From positions 124,001 to 188,000 of the forward strand of contig JACPOQ010000035.1 in NCBI GenBank assembly GCA_016191435.1: a stretch of 64,000 bases of DNA. Reading direction: 5' to 3'. The stretch's first letter is position 1. Each line of letters opens with the position of its first letter. Position numbers and translations under genes: made by a program. Of this stretch, positions 41,377-50,090 are shown one piece after another. Under the pieces are notes generated by a model. The model did not search any database. It was not told the DNA's origin and saw only the letters and a program-made list of their open reading frames with translations. Source of the DNA: Chloroflexota bacterium (GTDB lineage: Bacteria; Chloroflexota; Dehalococcoidia; Tepidiformales; Tepidiformaceae).

Positions 41377-42777
41377 CTAGCTCGCGGCTTTTTGTTCCAT
41401 GTAGTCGGGCAGGTACAGTGCCTTCCGCGCGGCGAGCGTCTCTTCGCGCCAGCCCGGGTACACGGCCTCGAACGCCTCCACCACCATCGGGTCGAACTGC
41501 GTCCCGGCATATTTCTGGATTTCCACCAGGGCCGCATCGGGCGATTGGCCGGCGCGGTACGGGCGGTCCGAGATGATTGCGTCGAACGAATCGCTGATCG
41601 CGAAGATGCGCGCCCCCAGCGGGATGGCGTCCGCCTTCAGGCCGCGCGGGTAGCCACCGCCGTCCCAGCGCTCGTGGTGCGCGAGCACCACCTTCGCTGC
41701 CGGCCGCAGGTACGGCACCTGCGCCAGGATGCGGTATCCCATCGCCGAATGCCGCCGCATGAACACCCACTCTTCTTCCGTCAGCTTCCCCGGCTTGAGG
41801 AGGATGTGGTCCGGGATCCCGATCTTGCCGACGTCGTGCATCAGCGCGCCGCGATAGATCATCTCCAGCTCGTCGGCATCCTTGATCCCGAGCATCTTCG
41901 CGAGTTGCAGTGAGTGCGTCGCCACGCGTCCCGAGTGCCCGCGGGTCTCGTGGTCACGCAGGTCCAGCGCCGCCACCAGTGATTCGAGCGTGCCGTCGTA
42001 GGCTTCGCGGATCTTCTCCGACATCTGGGTGATCTCGACGTGCGCCAGCTTCAGCTCGCCGTTCGAGTGCTCCAGCCGCAGCACCATTTCCCGAGTCTTA
42101 TCCACCACCTGCTTCATCGAGTAGCGGCTGAGTACCAGCGGCGCCGAGAGCACCAGGACGCCGACCACACCCAGCTTCCCGTAGACGGTCGCGAGCCCGC
42201 CCGCGACGCCCCCGAGCGCGATGTAGTGCGGCAGCATCCAGACGAAGTTCTCGCGGTGGATGTTCAGCGCCGGGCGCCCCGAGGTCAGCGACATGATCAG
42301 CGCCACAGCAACCGTCGTCAGAGCCCAGATGATCGACGCTACGACGGCGCCGCTGGCAACGAACAGCAACGGCCCGCTCGCGCGGTCGGAAGCGGTCATC
42401 GCCGCCGCCGCGACCCCTGCCGCCAGCGCCGCGATGTTCTGCTGCCCGAAGTTGAACAGCAGCTTTCGCGGCGATCGGTTGCCGAAGAAGAACCCTGACA
42501 CCGCGACCGTTGACGCCACAATGGACGTATCGGCGGGCCCGTACCAGAGGGCCGTAAACACCACCACCATGAAGCCGATGGAGAGGCTGCCATCGAAGTA
42601 CAGCCGCACCGATAGCCGTTCGCAGACGATCGCCAGCGTCGCAATGACGGCGAGCCCCAGGAGGTCGTGCGCACCGCTCGCCCGCAGGGCAGCGGTGAGC
42701 GCGAGCGTCCCCAGCGCGAAGACGATCCCGATCACGAGATCGGACGGCACGATTTTCGGGCTCTTTGACGTGCGCAC
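41377..42777 (-). CDS. HD-GYP domain protein with membrane-bound N-terminal domain
   Basis: The 466-residue protein has about six hydrophobic segments (residues 10-225) forming a membrane domain, a coiled-coil linker (about 230-265, DKTREMVLRLEHSNGELKLAHVEITQ), and an HD-GYP phosphodiesterase domain. The domain has HSGRVATHS, the HD pair His314-Asp315 in LMHDVGKIGIPD, and HHERWDGGGYP (366-377). HD-GYP proteins hydrolyse cyclic di-GMP and related signals. The full motif set is present, so it may be active. The start codon is GTG. The N-terminal domain may sense the membrane. Confidence 0.93.
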   Translation of the reverse strand: MRTSKSPKIVPSDLVIGIVFALGTLALTAALRASGAHDLLGLAVIATLAIVCERLSVRLYFDGSLSIGFMVVVFTALWYGPADTSIVASTVAVSGFFFGNRSPRKLLFNFGQQNIAALAAGVAAAAMTASDRASGPLLFVASGAVVASIIWALTTVAVALIMSLTSGRPALNIHRENFVWMLPHYIALGGVAGGLATVYGKLGVVGVLVLSAPLVLSRYSMKQVVDKTREMVLRLEHSNGELKLAHVEITQMSEKIREAYDGTLESLVAALDLRDHETRGHSGRVATHSLQLAKMLGIKDADELEMIYRGALMHDVGKIGIPDHILLKPGKLTEEEWVFMRRHSAMGYRILAQVPYLRPAAKVVLAHHERWDGGGYPRGLKADAIPLGARIFAISDSFDAIISDRPYRAGQSPDAALVEIQKYAGTQFDPMVVEAFEAVYPGWREETLAARKALYLPDYMEQKAAS

Positions 42778-42931
42778 TCTGAATTGGATATCGGCAAGCG
42801 GGCGTCGGAATCATAGCTTCAATTCGATTACAGAGCCCGAAGTCGCGACGCGAAATGCGAGTGTCACGAGCGCTGCGCTGCAACGGCATTCGCGCCGATA
42901 CCTACAGGGGTTACCTGCCCTTTATCGCGGC

Positions 42932-42969
42932 CGAATGGGGCTGCCATCCTTCGGCCGCATTCCCATTCG
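42932..42969. repeat. Inverted repeat downstream of the DUF2795-like gene
   Basis: CGAATGGG (42932-42939) and CCCATTCG (42962-42969) are complementary across 22 bases, with a nested GGCCG (42929-42933) and CGGCC (42952-42956) that offer an alternative pairing. It follows the stop of the small gene on the minus strand and may end its transcript. No U-tract is seen. Confidence 0.4.
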
Positions 42970-42984
42970 CCGAGCGAGTGTGCC

Positions 42985-43194
42985 CTACAGCACGCCGTTC
43001 TTCTCCAACTGTTCGCGCAGGCTCGCGAGCGATTCCACCGGCCGCGGCCCGAGCGTATCGAGCGCGTCGATCACTTCGTCGTCGGCGTTCTGCTGGTAGG
43101 CCAGGTCCACCAAGTCGCTGCGATCGGGTTTCAGGCCCTGGTCGAACCAATCTCTCACCAGTGCCTCAATGGAATCCCAGGATGCTTTCGCCAA
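42985..43194 (-). CDS. Small DUF2795-like protein
   Basis: The 69-residue protein has the pattern LVDLAYQQNADDEVIDALDTLG, resembling DUF2795 (helix, NGADxxVxxxLxxL, spacer, LxxL), followed by the closing LASLREQLEKNGVL. It begins with TTG and AGGAAG lies seven bases upstream. No function is known for this small soluble family. It lies 51 bases downstream of nuoB on the same strand. Confidence 0.55.
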   Translation of the reverse strand: MAKASWDSIEALVRDWFDQGLKPDRSDLVDLAYQQNADDEVIDALDTLGPRPVESLASLREQLEKNGVL

Positions 43195-43245
43195 AATCGT
43201 CTTCCTTTGTCGGTCCGCCCGCGGCTCGCTGGCCGGCCGGACTCA

Positions 43246-43908
43246 TCAGCTCTTGAACGGGTCCCCATGCTGCGGCTGCGCGTAATCGACGTATGGCGGC
43301 CAGAGCGACTCCAGCTCCTTGCGGATGGGGTCGCCATCCGGCAGGTAGCGGTGGAACTGCGGCTCCACGTCGCGCCGCTGCCACTTCTTCGCGATTGTGT
43401 CTTCCTTGATCTTGTCCTGCAGCAGCATCAGCCCCGTCAGCAGCGACTCCGGCCGCGGCGGGCAGCCCGGTACGTACACGTCCACGGGCAGCAGCGTGTT
43501 GACGCCCGGCGTGACGCTGTATGCGTACGCGAACGGCCCGCCCATGGTCGCGCAGCCGCCCATCGCGATTGCCCACTTCGGCTCCGGCATCTGCAGCCAG
43601 ACCCGCCGCACCGCCGGCGCCATCTTCCACGTCACCGTGCCGGGCACTATCAGCAGGTCCGCCTGCCGCGGCGAAGCCCGGAAAATCTCCGCGCCGAACC
43701 GCGCGATGTCGTAACGCGGCATGGCCGTCGCGATCATCTCCATGGCGCAACAGGCCAGGCCGAACATTGCCGGCCACAGCGACGACCGCCGCGCCCAGTT
43801 CAGGACCTGATCGACGCTCGAAACGAGGATCGTCTGCTGGACTTCTTCCTCCACATCGGTCTCGAGGTGGAGCGGAAGCGGATGGTAGACCTTATTCGCT
43901 GGCTGCAT
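43246..43908 (-). CDS. nuoB: NADH-quinone oxidoreductase subunit B-like protein
   Basis: NuoB carries the N2 iron-sulphur cluster that passes electrons to quinone in respiratory complex I. The 220-residue protein keeps the cluster ligands: Cys53-Cys54 in LACCAMEM, Cys119 in MGGCATMGG and Cys149 in [12 protein letters not shown], plus [28 protein letters not shown]-type sequence. No other nuo gene is in the window, which is unusual for this subunit; a partner in group 4 hydrogenase-like complexes is also possible. TAAACT lies nine bases before the ATG. Confidence 0.93.
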   Translation of the reverse strand: MQPANKVYHPLPLHLETDVEEEVQQTILVSSVDQVLNWARRSSLWPAMFGLACCAMEMIATAMPRYDIARFGAEIFRASPRQADLLIVPGTVTWKMAPAVRRVWLQMPEPKWAIAMGGCATMGGPFAYAYSVTPGVNTLLPVDVYVPGCPPRPESLLTGLMLLQDKIKEDTIAKKWQRRDVEPQFHRYLPDGDPIRKELESLWPPYVDYAQPQHGDPFKS

Positions 43909-43964
43909 TGGTCGTGCAGTTTATCACAAGACCCCCGCCGCCGGCCGCGACGCCGCAGGCTCCG

Positions 43965-44171
43965 TTACCGCGCCCGCCCGACGTGGTACTGCCCGTCGTT
44001 GATGGGCTCCTCGATGTAGAGCTCGCCGTTGCGGATCTTAATGTTGTAGCCGCATTCCGGGTTGGTGCAGACCCACGCCTTGAAGTGGATTGGCGCGCCC
44101 TGGCTCCCGAAATCGGAGAATGGCACCAGGTCCCCATCGTCACATTTACGACATTTCGGAAATTGATACAT
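43965..44171 (-). CDS. Small zinc-ribbon protein
   Basis: The 68-residue protein has Cys7-x2-Cys10 and Cys35-x4-Cys40, spaced as a zinc ribbon (KCRKCDDGD ... WVCTNPEC). The rest is polar. It is similar in style to small treble-clef or rubredoxin-like proteins of unknown role. AGGGGGG lies upstream. A TTGCCG-N17-TAGGAT promoter precedes it. It lies 56 bases before nuoB on the same strand and may be co-transcribed with it. Confidence 0.65.
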   Translation of the reverse strand: MYQFPKCRKCDDGDLVPFSDFGSQGAPIHFKAWVCTNPECGYNIKIRNGELYIEEPINDGQYHVGRAR

Positions 44172-44198
44172 CCCGCCACCCCCCTTGTCTCCGGCGGG

Positions 44199-44227
44199 AT
44201 CCTATCAGCATGCGATACCACCGGCAA
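44199..44227 (-). promoter_or_regulatory. Promoter of the zinc-ribbon gene
   Basis: On the minus strand, TTGCCG (44222-44227) and TAGGAT (44199-44204) are separated by exactly 17 bases. Transcription would start about 20 bases before the ATG, with a G-rich ribosome site between. Confidence 0.5.
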
Positions 44228-44274
44228 TGTCGGATGCGAGCAAACACACTGTCATAGTGGCTTTGCCGCGCTGG

Positions 44275-45147
44275 TTATTCCTGGATGTCCCGCCGTTGGA
44301 ACCGCCAGAACACCGCCACCAGGATCACCACCATCCATCCCGCGAGGATCAATGCCCCGCGCCATTGTGGTGGGCCGCTCGCGGAGATGAGGAACGGCAC
44401 GCCACCATCGCCGCGGCCCACCAGCCCGTTGGCACGCATCACCGCATCGCCGTTGACGTTGAACAGCACATCCGGGATGTGCGACAGGAACCCCCGTGCG
44501 TTTGAAAGCAACCCGGTGAAGATGCCCTCGATGAAGTACAGCCCCAATGAGGCGCCCACCGCCGGCCCCGCCGCCCGCCAGATGGTGGCGAACAGGAGGG
44601 ACATCACCACGAACGGCAGGATCACGAAGCTCGTCCGGCCGATGCTGGCGAACATGTCGAGCACCCGCGCTACGTCGAACGTCCCGAACGGCAGGCCATA
44701 CAGGTAGCTGAACCAGGCGCTCGCCGCCAGCGCCACGAGGAACGACGCCATCACCGTAAGGAACGTGAACACCACGCCGGAGGCCAGCTTCGCGAACATG
44801 AAATGCCACCGCGTGACGCCGCGGCTCGTCACCACGCCCACCGTCCGCCAGTCATATTCGTTGCCCATCATCGTGCCCGCGAACACAACGCTTACGAGCG
44901 TGGCGAAGAACCGTTCGAGCGCGAACCCGTAGGGCACCACGTTGCGGAACGACATCCCCTCGCGCAGCTCGATCCACTCGAGGTAGCCGTCCGGACGCGG
45001 CTGCGGCCCTTCCCGGATGCGCAGCCAGAGGATGATGTAGAACGTCAGCACCAGCGCCATCGCGGCGAGCAAGCAGATGTGCGTCATGCGCCGGCGCAGC
45101 ACCTTGAACAGCTCGGCGCGCAGCGCGTCAGCCATGTTGCGGCTCAC
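44275..45147 (-). CDS. ABC-2 type transporter permease
   Basis: This 290-residue permease has about six membrane segments and the N-terminal ADALRAELFKVLRRRMTHICLLAAMALVLTF typical of ABC-2 exporters. ASFLVALAASAWF and later segments complete the pore. It overlaps the ATPase gene by 20 bases. The pair resembles drug- or bacteriocin-resistance exporters. The substrate is unknown. It is the downstream gene of a two-gene operon. Confidence 0.85.
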   Translation of the reverse strand: MSRNMADALRAELFKVLRRRMTHICLLAAMALVLTFYIILWLRIREGPQPRPDGYLEWIELREGMSFRNVVPYGFALERFFATLVSVVFAGTMMGNEYDWRTVGVVTSRGVTRWHFMFAKLASGVVFTFLTVMASFLVALAASAWFSYLYGLPFGTFDVARVLDMFASIGRTSFVILPFVVMSLLFATIWRAAGPAVGASLGLYFIEGIFTGLLSNARGFLSHIPDVLFNVNGDAVMRANGLVGRGDGGVPFLISASGPPQWRGALILAGWMVVILVAVFWRFQRRDIQE

Positions 45148-46042
45148 CTGTGAGTTCGAAGAACACGTCCTCGAGGCTGTGCTGGATCGGGCGCAAGATG
45201 GCCGCGTACTGTCCCTCGGCCGCGAGCAGCCGGTTGACCTCCTCTCCGTCGTTGCCCGCGCCGTCGATGTAAATCGACCCGTTCGAGCGCGTGAGCGCGT
45301 GCCCGAAGCGGCTGGCGTCCAAGATGGCCTGGGCCGCGTCCGGCTCGGCTACCTTCACCTCCAATCGCGACCCCCGCCCGATCAGTTCCTTCGTCGCGCC
45401 CTGCGCGATCACGCGTCCCCGCTGGAAGATCGCGACCGCATCGCACACCTGCTCGACTTCGTGCAGCAGGTGGCTGCACAGGACAATGGTGCGGCCCTCC
45501 GCGGCCAATTCGGGGATGAGGTCGCGGACTTCGCGGGTGCCCTGTGGGTCCAGCCCGTTCGTCGGCTCATCAAGCACGATCAGCTCCGGGCTGTTCAGGA
45601 TCGCCGCGGCGATCCCGAGCCGCTGCTTCATCCCGAGCGAGTAATTCTTGAACCGCCGGTGCGCTGCGTCCTCCAAATGGACGCGGTGCAGCGCGCGCTC
45701 GATGCCTTCGGCCCCGGCTCCCGGCGTGTACTTCTCCAGCAGCCGCAGGTTGTCGCGGCCCGAGAGGTACGGCACGAATGCCGGAGTCTCGACAACCGCG
45801 CCCACCCGCCGCAACAGCTCGGCTGAGCGCTCCCGCAGCGGTTGCCCGAAGAGCGACACCGTCCCTTCGTCCGGCCGCGCGAGCCCTAGGATCATGCGGA
45901 CGGTGGTCGATTTCCCCGAGCCGTTCGGGCCCAGCGCCCCGAAGACCCGTCCGCGTTCGACGCAGACATCCACGCCCTGCACGGCGACCGTCGCGCCGTA
46001 CTGCTTCTTGAGGCCCCGCGCCTCCACCACCAGGTCGCTCAC
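45128..46042 (-). CDS. ABC transporter ATP-binding protein
   Basis: This 304-residue ATPase has Walker A GPNGSGKSTT, the signature SLGMKQRLGIAAAIL, Walker B ELIVLDEPTNGLDP and the H-loop CSHLLHEVEQV. A C-terminal extension (about 220-304) is the kind found in exporters of the ABC-2/DRA or bacitracin-like group. It begins with GTG after GGGGAA and precedes its permease on the same strand. Confidence 0.95.
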   Translation of the reverse strand: MSDLVVEARGLKKQYGATVAVQGVDVCVERGRVFGALGPNGSGKSTTVRMILGLARPDEGTVSLFGQPLRERSAELLRRVGAVVETPAFVPYLSGRDNLRLLEKYTPGAGAEGIERALHRVHLEDAAHRRFKNYSLGMKQRLGIAAAILNSPELIVLDEPTNGLDPQGTREVRDLIPELAAEGRTIVLCSHLLHEVEQVCDAVAIFQRGRVIAQGATKELIGRGSRLEVKVAEPDAAQAILDASRFGHALTRSNGSIYIDGAGNDGEEVNRLLAAEGQYAAILRPIQHSLEDVFFELTGEPQHG

Positions 46043-46116
46043 CGGCTGTTCCCCAATTTGTGGCGCCGCTGGGCGCTCGTGCTTTCGAACGTACCAGATT
46101 GGTGGTCAGGCGGCCG

Positions 46117-46578
46117 TTAGCGTGCCGGCGCTGTCGCCGCCGCCCTTTTCATGTCCGCTTCGAGGAGGTCGAAGTCCTCCTTCGGGATCTCGTGCAGGTT
46201 GCCCTGGTAGGCGAGCGTCCAGTGCGCGCGTGGCCATTTCTGCGTCCACGTGAAGCGCTCGTGGTAGGGCTCGGCGTCGAGCCATCGCGCCTCGTCCACT
46301 GTCACCAGTGGCTTGATGTTGGCCCGGTATGGGTACATCTCGCCCGGCTTCTTCGAGTTGGACCAGATGCGCGTCTGTTCCTCCTCGACCGGGCTCGTGA
46401 CCTCGGCCAGCGCGGCGAACTGCTTTCGCCCCGTGACATAAAAGGCGAGCTTGTCGCCCGGCTGAATGCGCTGCGTCATTACCCGCCGGGTGCTTTTGAA
46501 GCCGTGCCGGGTGAAGCCCATCGCGCGCGTCGTTTCGAACACCTCCGGCCCACCCACCACGATCCAGTAGCGTGCCAT
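46117..46578 (-). CDS. EVE domain protein (UPF0310)
   Basis: The 153-residue EVE domain begins ARYWIVVGGPEVFETTRAMGF and contains KSTRRVMTQRIQPGDKLAFYVTGRKQFAALAEVTSP-type sequence and IPKEDFDLLEADM. EVE domains are PUA-fold and bind modified bases in DNA or RNA; some belong to stress or methylation-dependent defence. GAGGAGG lies just upstream of the ATG at 46578, so the longer open frame is not used. It ends the ribD operon (16 bases). Confidence 0.85.
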   Translation of the reverse strand: MARYWIVVGGPEVFETTRAMGFTRHGFKSTRRVMTQRIQPGDKLAFYVTGRKQFAALAEVTSPVEEEQTRIWSNSKKPGEMYPYRANIKPLVTVDEARWLDAEPYHERFTWTQKWPRAHWTLAYQGNLHEIPKEDFDLLEADMKRAAATAPAR

Positions 46579-46594
46579 TCCGTCCTCCTCGCGC

Positions 46595-47698
46595 TCAGGG
46601 AGACCAGTCCCCAGCGTATCCACGTATGAGGATATCCTCCCCGAGCCGTTCCACAACTGTCTCCCGCAGCCGCCACGCCTCCGCGACCACGCCGGCGCCA
46701 ATGCCGCCGACCGCCGGCAGCCCGTCGCCGCCGATGACGATTGGCGCCACGAACGCCCACACTTCGTCCACGTGCCCGCCTTCGAACAGCCCGCCCAGCA
46801 ATGTCCCGCCGCCTTCCGCCCAGACCGAAAGAATGCCGCGCTGGCCGAGCGTCGTCAGTAGCTGGTCGAGTTGCACGCCGCCTGGGCCGGCCTCGCATTC
46901 GATCACCTGAGCGCCCGTCCCAGCGACCGCCCGCCGCCACCCCGCGGGCGCCGCGCTGGATGTCGCGACCAGCACGCGCCCAGGCTCCTTGAACAGCCGT
47001 GCGCCGGCCGGCACGCGCCCGCGCGCGTCGAGTACGACCCGGACGGGCTGGTGCGCCGCTTCCGCGCCGCCCGGCCGCGCGGTCAACGCCGGGTTATCCG
47101 CGAGCACCGTCCCGCTCCCCACCATCACCGCATCGACCCACGCCCGCTGTTGATGCGCGCACTCGCGTGCGGCCTCGCCCGTGATCCACTTGGAATCGCC
47201 CGAGCGGGTGGCAGTTCGTCCATCGAGGCTCGCGGCGAACTTCGCGATCACGTACGGCGCCCCCGTCCGCCGGTGCTTCAGGTACGGCCGCAGGAGCGCG
47301 ATCGCCCCGTCGCGCCCGTCGCCAACCTCGACGGCGATGCCTGCGGCACTCAGCGCCTCGTTGCCGCGACCCGAGACGCCCCCGTCGGGGTCTTCGAGCG
47401 CGACCACCACTCGCTGCACGCCGGCGGCAATGAGCGCGGCGCTGCAGGGCGCGGTACGTTTGCCCTCGAACGGGAAGCACGGCTCGAGCGTCACATACGC
47501 GGTCGCGCCACGAGCGAGAGGTCCCGCCGCGGCGAGCGCGTTCGCCTCCGCGTGCGGCCCGCCATCTGGGGAGGTTGCCCCTTCGCCTACGATGGCGCCT
47601 TCGCGGACGATCACGGCCCCCACCCACGGGTTCGGGCTCGTTGTCCCCCGGACGCCCCGCGCCAGTTCCAGCGCGCGCGCCATGAACGGCGATGCCAT
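46595..47698 (-). CDS. ribD: Bifunctional riboflavin deaminase-reductase
   Basis: RibD deaminates and then reduces the pyrimidine intermediate in riboflavin synthesis, using NADPH. The 367-residue protein has a deaminase domain with His49-Ala-Glu51 and the zinc Cys74 and Cys85 (LEPC ... APC), followed by the reductase domain with KFAASLDGRTATRSGDSKWITG and WAEGGGTLLGGLFEGG. Both motifs are intact. The start is the ATG at 47698. No other riboflavin gene is nearby. It lies downstream of the DinB-like gene (5 bases) and before the EVE gene (16 bases), as one operon. Confidence 0.93.
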   Translation of the reverse strand: MASPFMARALELARGVRGTTSPNPWVGAVIVREGAIVGEGATSPDGGPHAEANALAAAGPLARGATAYVTLEPCFPFEGKRTAPCSAALIAAGVQRVVVALEDPDGGVSGRGNEALSAAGIAVEVGDGRDGAIALLRPYLKHRRTGAPYVIAKFAASLDGRTATRSGDSKWITGEAARECAHQQRAWVDAVMVGSGTVLADNPALTARPGGAEAAHQPVRVVLDARGRVPAGARLFKEPGRVLVATSSAAPAGWRRAVAGTGAQVIECEAGPGGVQLDQLLTTLGQRGILSVWAEGGGTLLGGLFEGGHVDEVWAFVAPIVIGGDGLPAVGGIGAGVVAEAWRLRETVVERLGEDILIRGYAGDWSP

Positions 47699-47703
47699 CG
47701 CCC

Positions 47704-48189
47704 TCACCGCCCTTCGCGGCTCGCCGATAGCCACAGGTCGCGCATCAGCTGCGCCTGACCCACGTGCTCTCGCAAGTGCGCGACACCCGCCACGACCGCC
47801 TCCGCCCCCGTGCGGTGGCGTCCCGAGTCTTCGGCCCAAGGCAATGGCGCATCGAGCGTCGCATCATTCGCATCGGCGAGGATCCACTCCAGGCGCGGCG
47901 CCAGGTCCGCCAACCGCGCCCGCAACTGCTCGACCGTTTGGCCCTGCGTGCGGAACGCCTCGGCGCGTTCGTTCGCCCGGTACTCGGCCCGGTCTCGCGG
48001 CGATGCAGTGGCCGCCATCGCGAACCATTCCGCCGATACGATGCAATGCACCGTCAGCACGGCAATCGAACTGACCCCGGACATTGGCGTCCAATCGAGC
48101 GAAGCGTTCGGGAGCGTTGCGAGCGTCTCATCCAGCATGGCGATGGACTCGCGCGCGACGGCAAGGGCGGCGGTACAGATGGCGTGCAT
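47704..48189 (-). CDS. DinB-like four-helix protein
   Basis: This 161-residue protein fits the DinB/YfiT family of metal-binding four-helix bundles. Its His ligands are likely the one in VLTVHCIVSAEWF and those in AHLREHVGQAQLMRDLW. Members take part in bacillithiol chemistry or stress. The start at 48189 is six bases after a TAGGAT hexamer. It begins the operon with ribD and the EVE gene. Confidence 0.75.
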   Translation of the reverse strand: MHAICTAALAVARESIAMLDETLATLPNASLDWTPMSGVSSIAVLTVHCIVSAEWFAMAATASPRDRAEYRANERAEAFRTQGQTVEQLRARLADLAPRLEWILADANDATLDAPLPWAEDSGRHRTGAEAVVAGVAHLREHVGQAQLMRDLWLSASREGR

Positions 48190-48201
48190 CTCGCAATCCT
48201 A
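48190..48201 (-). promoter_or_regulatory. Candidate leaderless promoter of the DinB-like gene
   Basis: On the minus strand TAGGAT (48196-48201) is followed by TTGCGAG-like six bases and the ATG at 48189. No Shine-Dalgarno is present. It would drive DinB-ribD-EVE as one unit. Confidence 0.55.
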
Positions 48202-48302
48202 CCGCCTGCTTCCGGATCCGTGCCGAAGCCGGGGTCTTGCCCCGCCCGGTACGCCCTGTCTGGTACCGTGGAAGATGTCGATAACTCTAGCGAGGGACTG
48301 TT

Positions 48303-49259
48303 ATGGCTGGGATTGCGGATGGGGAACCGGTCCCCGCGAGGAATCGCCCGGCACTTGTGCTCGGCGGTGGTGGCGCATTCGGCCTCGTGCAGGCCGCCTA
48401 TGTGCACGCCGCCTATGAGGCCGGGTTTCGCCCGTCACTGGTAGTCGGCACGAGCGTGGGTTCCCTGAACGGCGCCTGGGTGGCGTTGCACCCCGATGGC
48501 ACCGATGAGCTCCTCCGCATCTGGCTTGGCCTGGACCGCCTGCGCGTGGTCAACCTCAACCCGCTGCGGCTCGCCCGCCGCGTCTTACGGCAGAGCCTCA
48601 GCATCTGCACCAACGACATCGTCCCCCGGCTCGTCCGCGAACACCTCGCCGGGCGTGCCTTCGCGGATCTCAAGCTGCCACTTGGCGTGGTCGCCACGAA
48701 CCTCTCCCTCGGCTGCAAACACATCTTCCGCGATGGCCCGCTGGGCAACGCTATCCTCGCCTCGACAGCCATCCCGGGCGTGTTCGAGCCCGTTGAATTC
48801 GATGACGCCCTGTTCGTCGATGGGTGCCTGACAGCGCCCGTCGATATGGCCACGGCCCTCGACATGGGCGCCACCGAGATCCTCGCCATCGACCTCACGC
48901 CCGCGCACCCGGGTGGCCGCCCGAAGAACGCCCTCGGCGTCCTTCGCCAGTCGTTCGCCATCCTCACGCACGCCACCACCGACGCGATGGAATCGTGCAT
49001 CTCGCAGCAACTGCCCGTGCGCGTCATGCGCCCGGACCTCTCGAAGTCGTCGCCGTGGCGGCTCGATGACAGCGCCGGCGCCATCGCCCACAACCTCGGG
49101 CTCGCCCACCGTGCGCTCGCATCCGCGCTCGACGCGGACGGCCACGTGATCCCCACAACCTCGGCCGGGCCAATACCCCCGCCGGAGGCCATGCCCGTGC
49201 CGGCGCTCGCCCGCGACCGTTTCTTCCACCGGCAATCGAAATCCGAGTCAGCCGCCTGA
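48303..49259 (+). CDS. Patatin-like phospholipase
   Basis: This 318-residue serine hydrolase has the oxyanion loop LGGGGAFGLVQ (20-30), the nucleophile elbow GTSVG (49-53, Ser51) and the second catalytic residue Asp173 in LFVDGCL. It hydrolyses acyl esters, likely phospholipids. AGGGA precedes the ATG. It diverges from the DinB operon with 113 bases between. It meets the spermidine-synthase-like gene end to end. Confidence 0.92.
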   Translation: MAGIADGEPVPARNRPALVLGGGGAFGLVQAAYVHAAYEAGFRPSLVVGTSVGSLNGAWVALHPDGTDELLRIWLGLDRLRVVNLNPLRLARRVLRQSLSICTNDIVPRLVREHLAGRAFADLKLPLGVVATNLSLGCKHIFRDGPLGNAILASTAIPGVFEPVEFDDALFVDGCLTAPVDMATALDMGATEILAIDLTPAHPGGRPKNALGVLRQSFAILTHATTDAMESCISQQLPVRVMRPDLSKSSPWRLDDSAGAIAHNLGLAHRALASALDADGHVIPTTSAGPIPPPEAMPVPALARDRFFHRQSKSESAA

Positions 49260-49279
49260 TCCTGCCGGGACTGTGTTCC

Positions 49280-49993
49280 CTACCGCCCCGCCGGTGCCCG
49301 TACTCCGGCAGGCGCGGACAGCCGCTCGCGCCGCGGCCGCTTCCCGAGGTAGATCACCTGCGTGAGCCCGCCGCCTTCGCGCGCGCGGACGCGCCGCACT
49401 TCGGGCTTGAACCCCGCACGCGCCAGCCGCCGGTCGAACCCCGGCGCGTCGCCACCCACCGACCAGAGCCCGTACATGCCGCCCGGGCGCAGCGCTTCGT
49501 AGCACGCCGCCAGCCCGGAGCCGCTGTAGAGCCAGCGGTTCCCGGCCTGCGTGAGCGCATCCGGACCGTTGTCGACATCCAGCAAGATCGCGTCGAAGCG
49601 CGCTGCCCCGCCCCGGATAACGCCCGCGACATCTCCCTGGTGGAGGACCGCGCGCGGGTCATCCAGGGGGTTCCCCGCCAGGGCGCCGATCCAGCTCCGG
49701 TTCCACTCCACCACCTCCGGGACGAGCTCCGCGACCGTCACGCTCGCGCCCGGACCGAGGATGCCGAGCGCCGCCCGAAGCGTGTAACCCATCCCGAGCC
49801 CCCCGATGAGCACGTGCCCATCGCTCCCCGGCTTGCACGTAAGTGCAGCCAGCGCGTCCTCGGAACCGTGCATGCGGCTCGTCATCAGGTCGTAGCCGTC
49901 CGCCCGGATGACGTACTCGCCATCATGCCGGCGCAGGGTCAGTTCGCTGCCGTCGGGCGTCCGCGCAATCGCCAGCGTCTCCCACGGCTTCAA
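49280..49993 (-). CDS. Spermidine synthase-like protein (class I Rossmann fold)
   Basis: About 237 residues are visible with the spermidine-synthase-like fold: LTLRRHDGEYVIRADGYDLMTSRMHGSEDALA, the nucleotide motif HVLIGGLGMGYTLRAAL, VAELVPEVVEWNR, and FDAILLDVDNGPDA. This resembles SAM-binding polyamine-synthase relatives used as methyltransferases. The start is unsure: TTG at 49993 is taken, though the frame stays open up to a TTG at 50077. The gene is convergent with the patatin gene, and CCTGCCGG/CCGGCAGG at 49261-49312 could form a shared hairpin. Confidence 0.75.
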   Translation of the reverse strand: MKPWETLAIARTPDGSELTLRRHDGEYVIRADGYDLMTSRMHGSEDALAALTCKPGSDGHVLIGGLGMGYTLRAALGILGPGASVTVAELVPEVVEWNRSWIGALAGNPLDDPRAVLHQGDVAGVIRGGAARFDAILLDVDNGPDALTQAGNRWLYSGSGLAACYEALRPGGMYGLWSVGGDAPGFDRRLARAGFKPEVRRVRAREGGGLTQVIYLGKRPRRERLSAPAGVRAPAGR

Positions 49994-50064
49994 ACCTGCA
50001 GCTCGTCCGAATACGCCAGCCCGTGGCCCACAGCAATCCGCAGCAACGCCGCGTTCCTGCCGAC

Positions 50065-50090
50065 GCCCAATGCCCAACGCCCAACGCCCA
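50065..50090. repeat. 7-base word repeated 3.7 times
   Basis: GCCCAAT, GCCCAAC and GCCCAAC follow each other at 50065-50085, then GCCCA to 50090. It sits between the SDR stop and the synthase-like gene. Confidence 0.8.
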
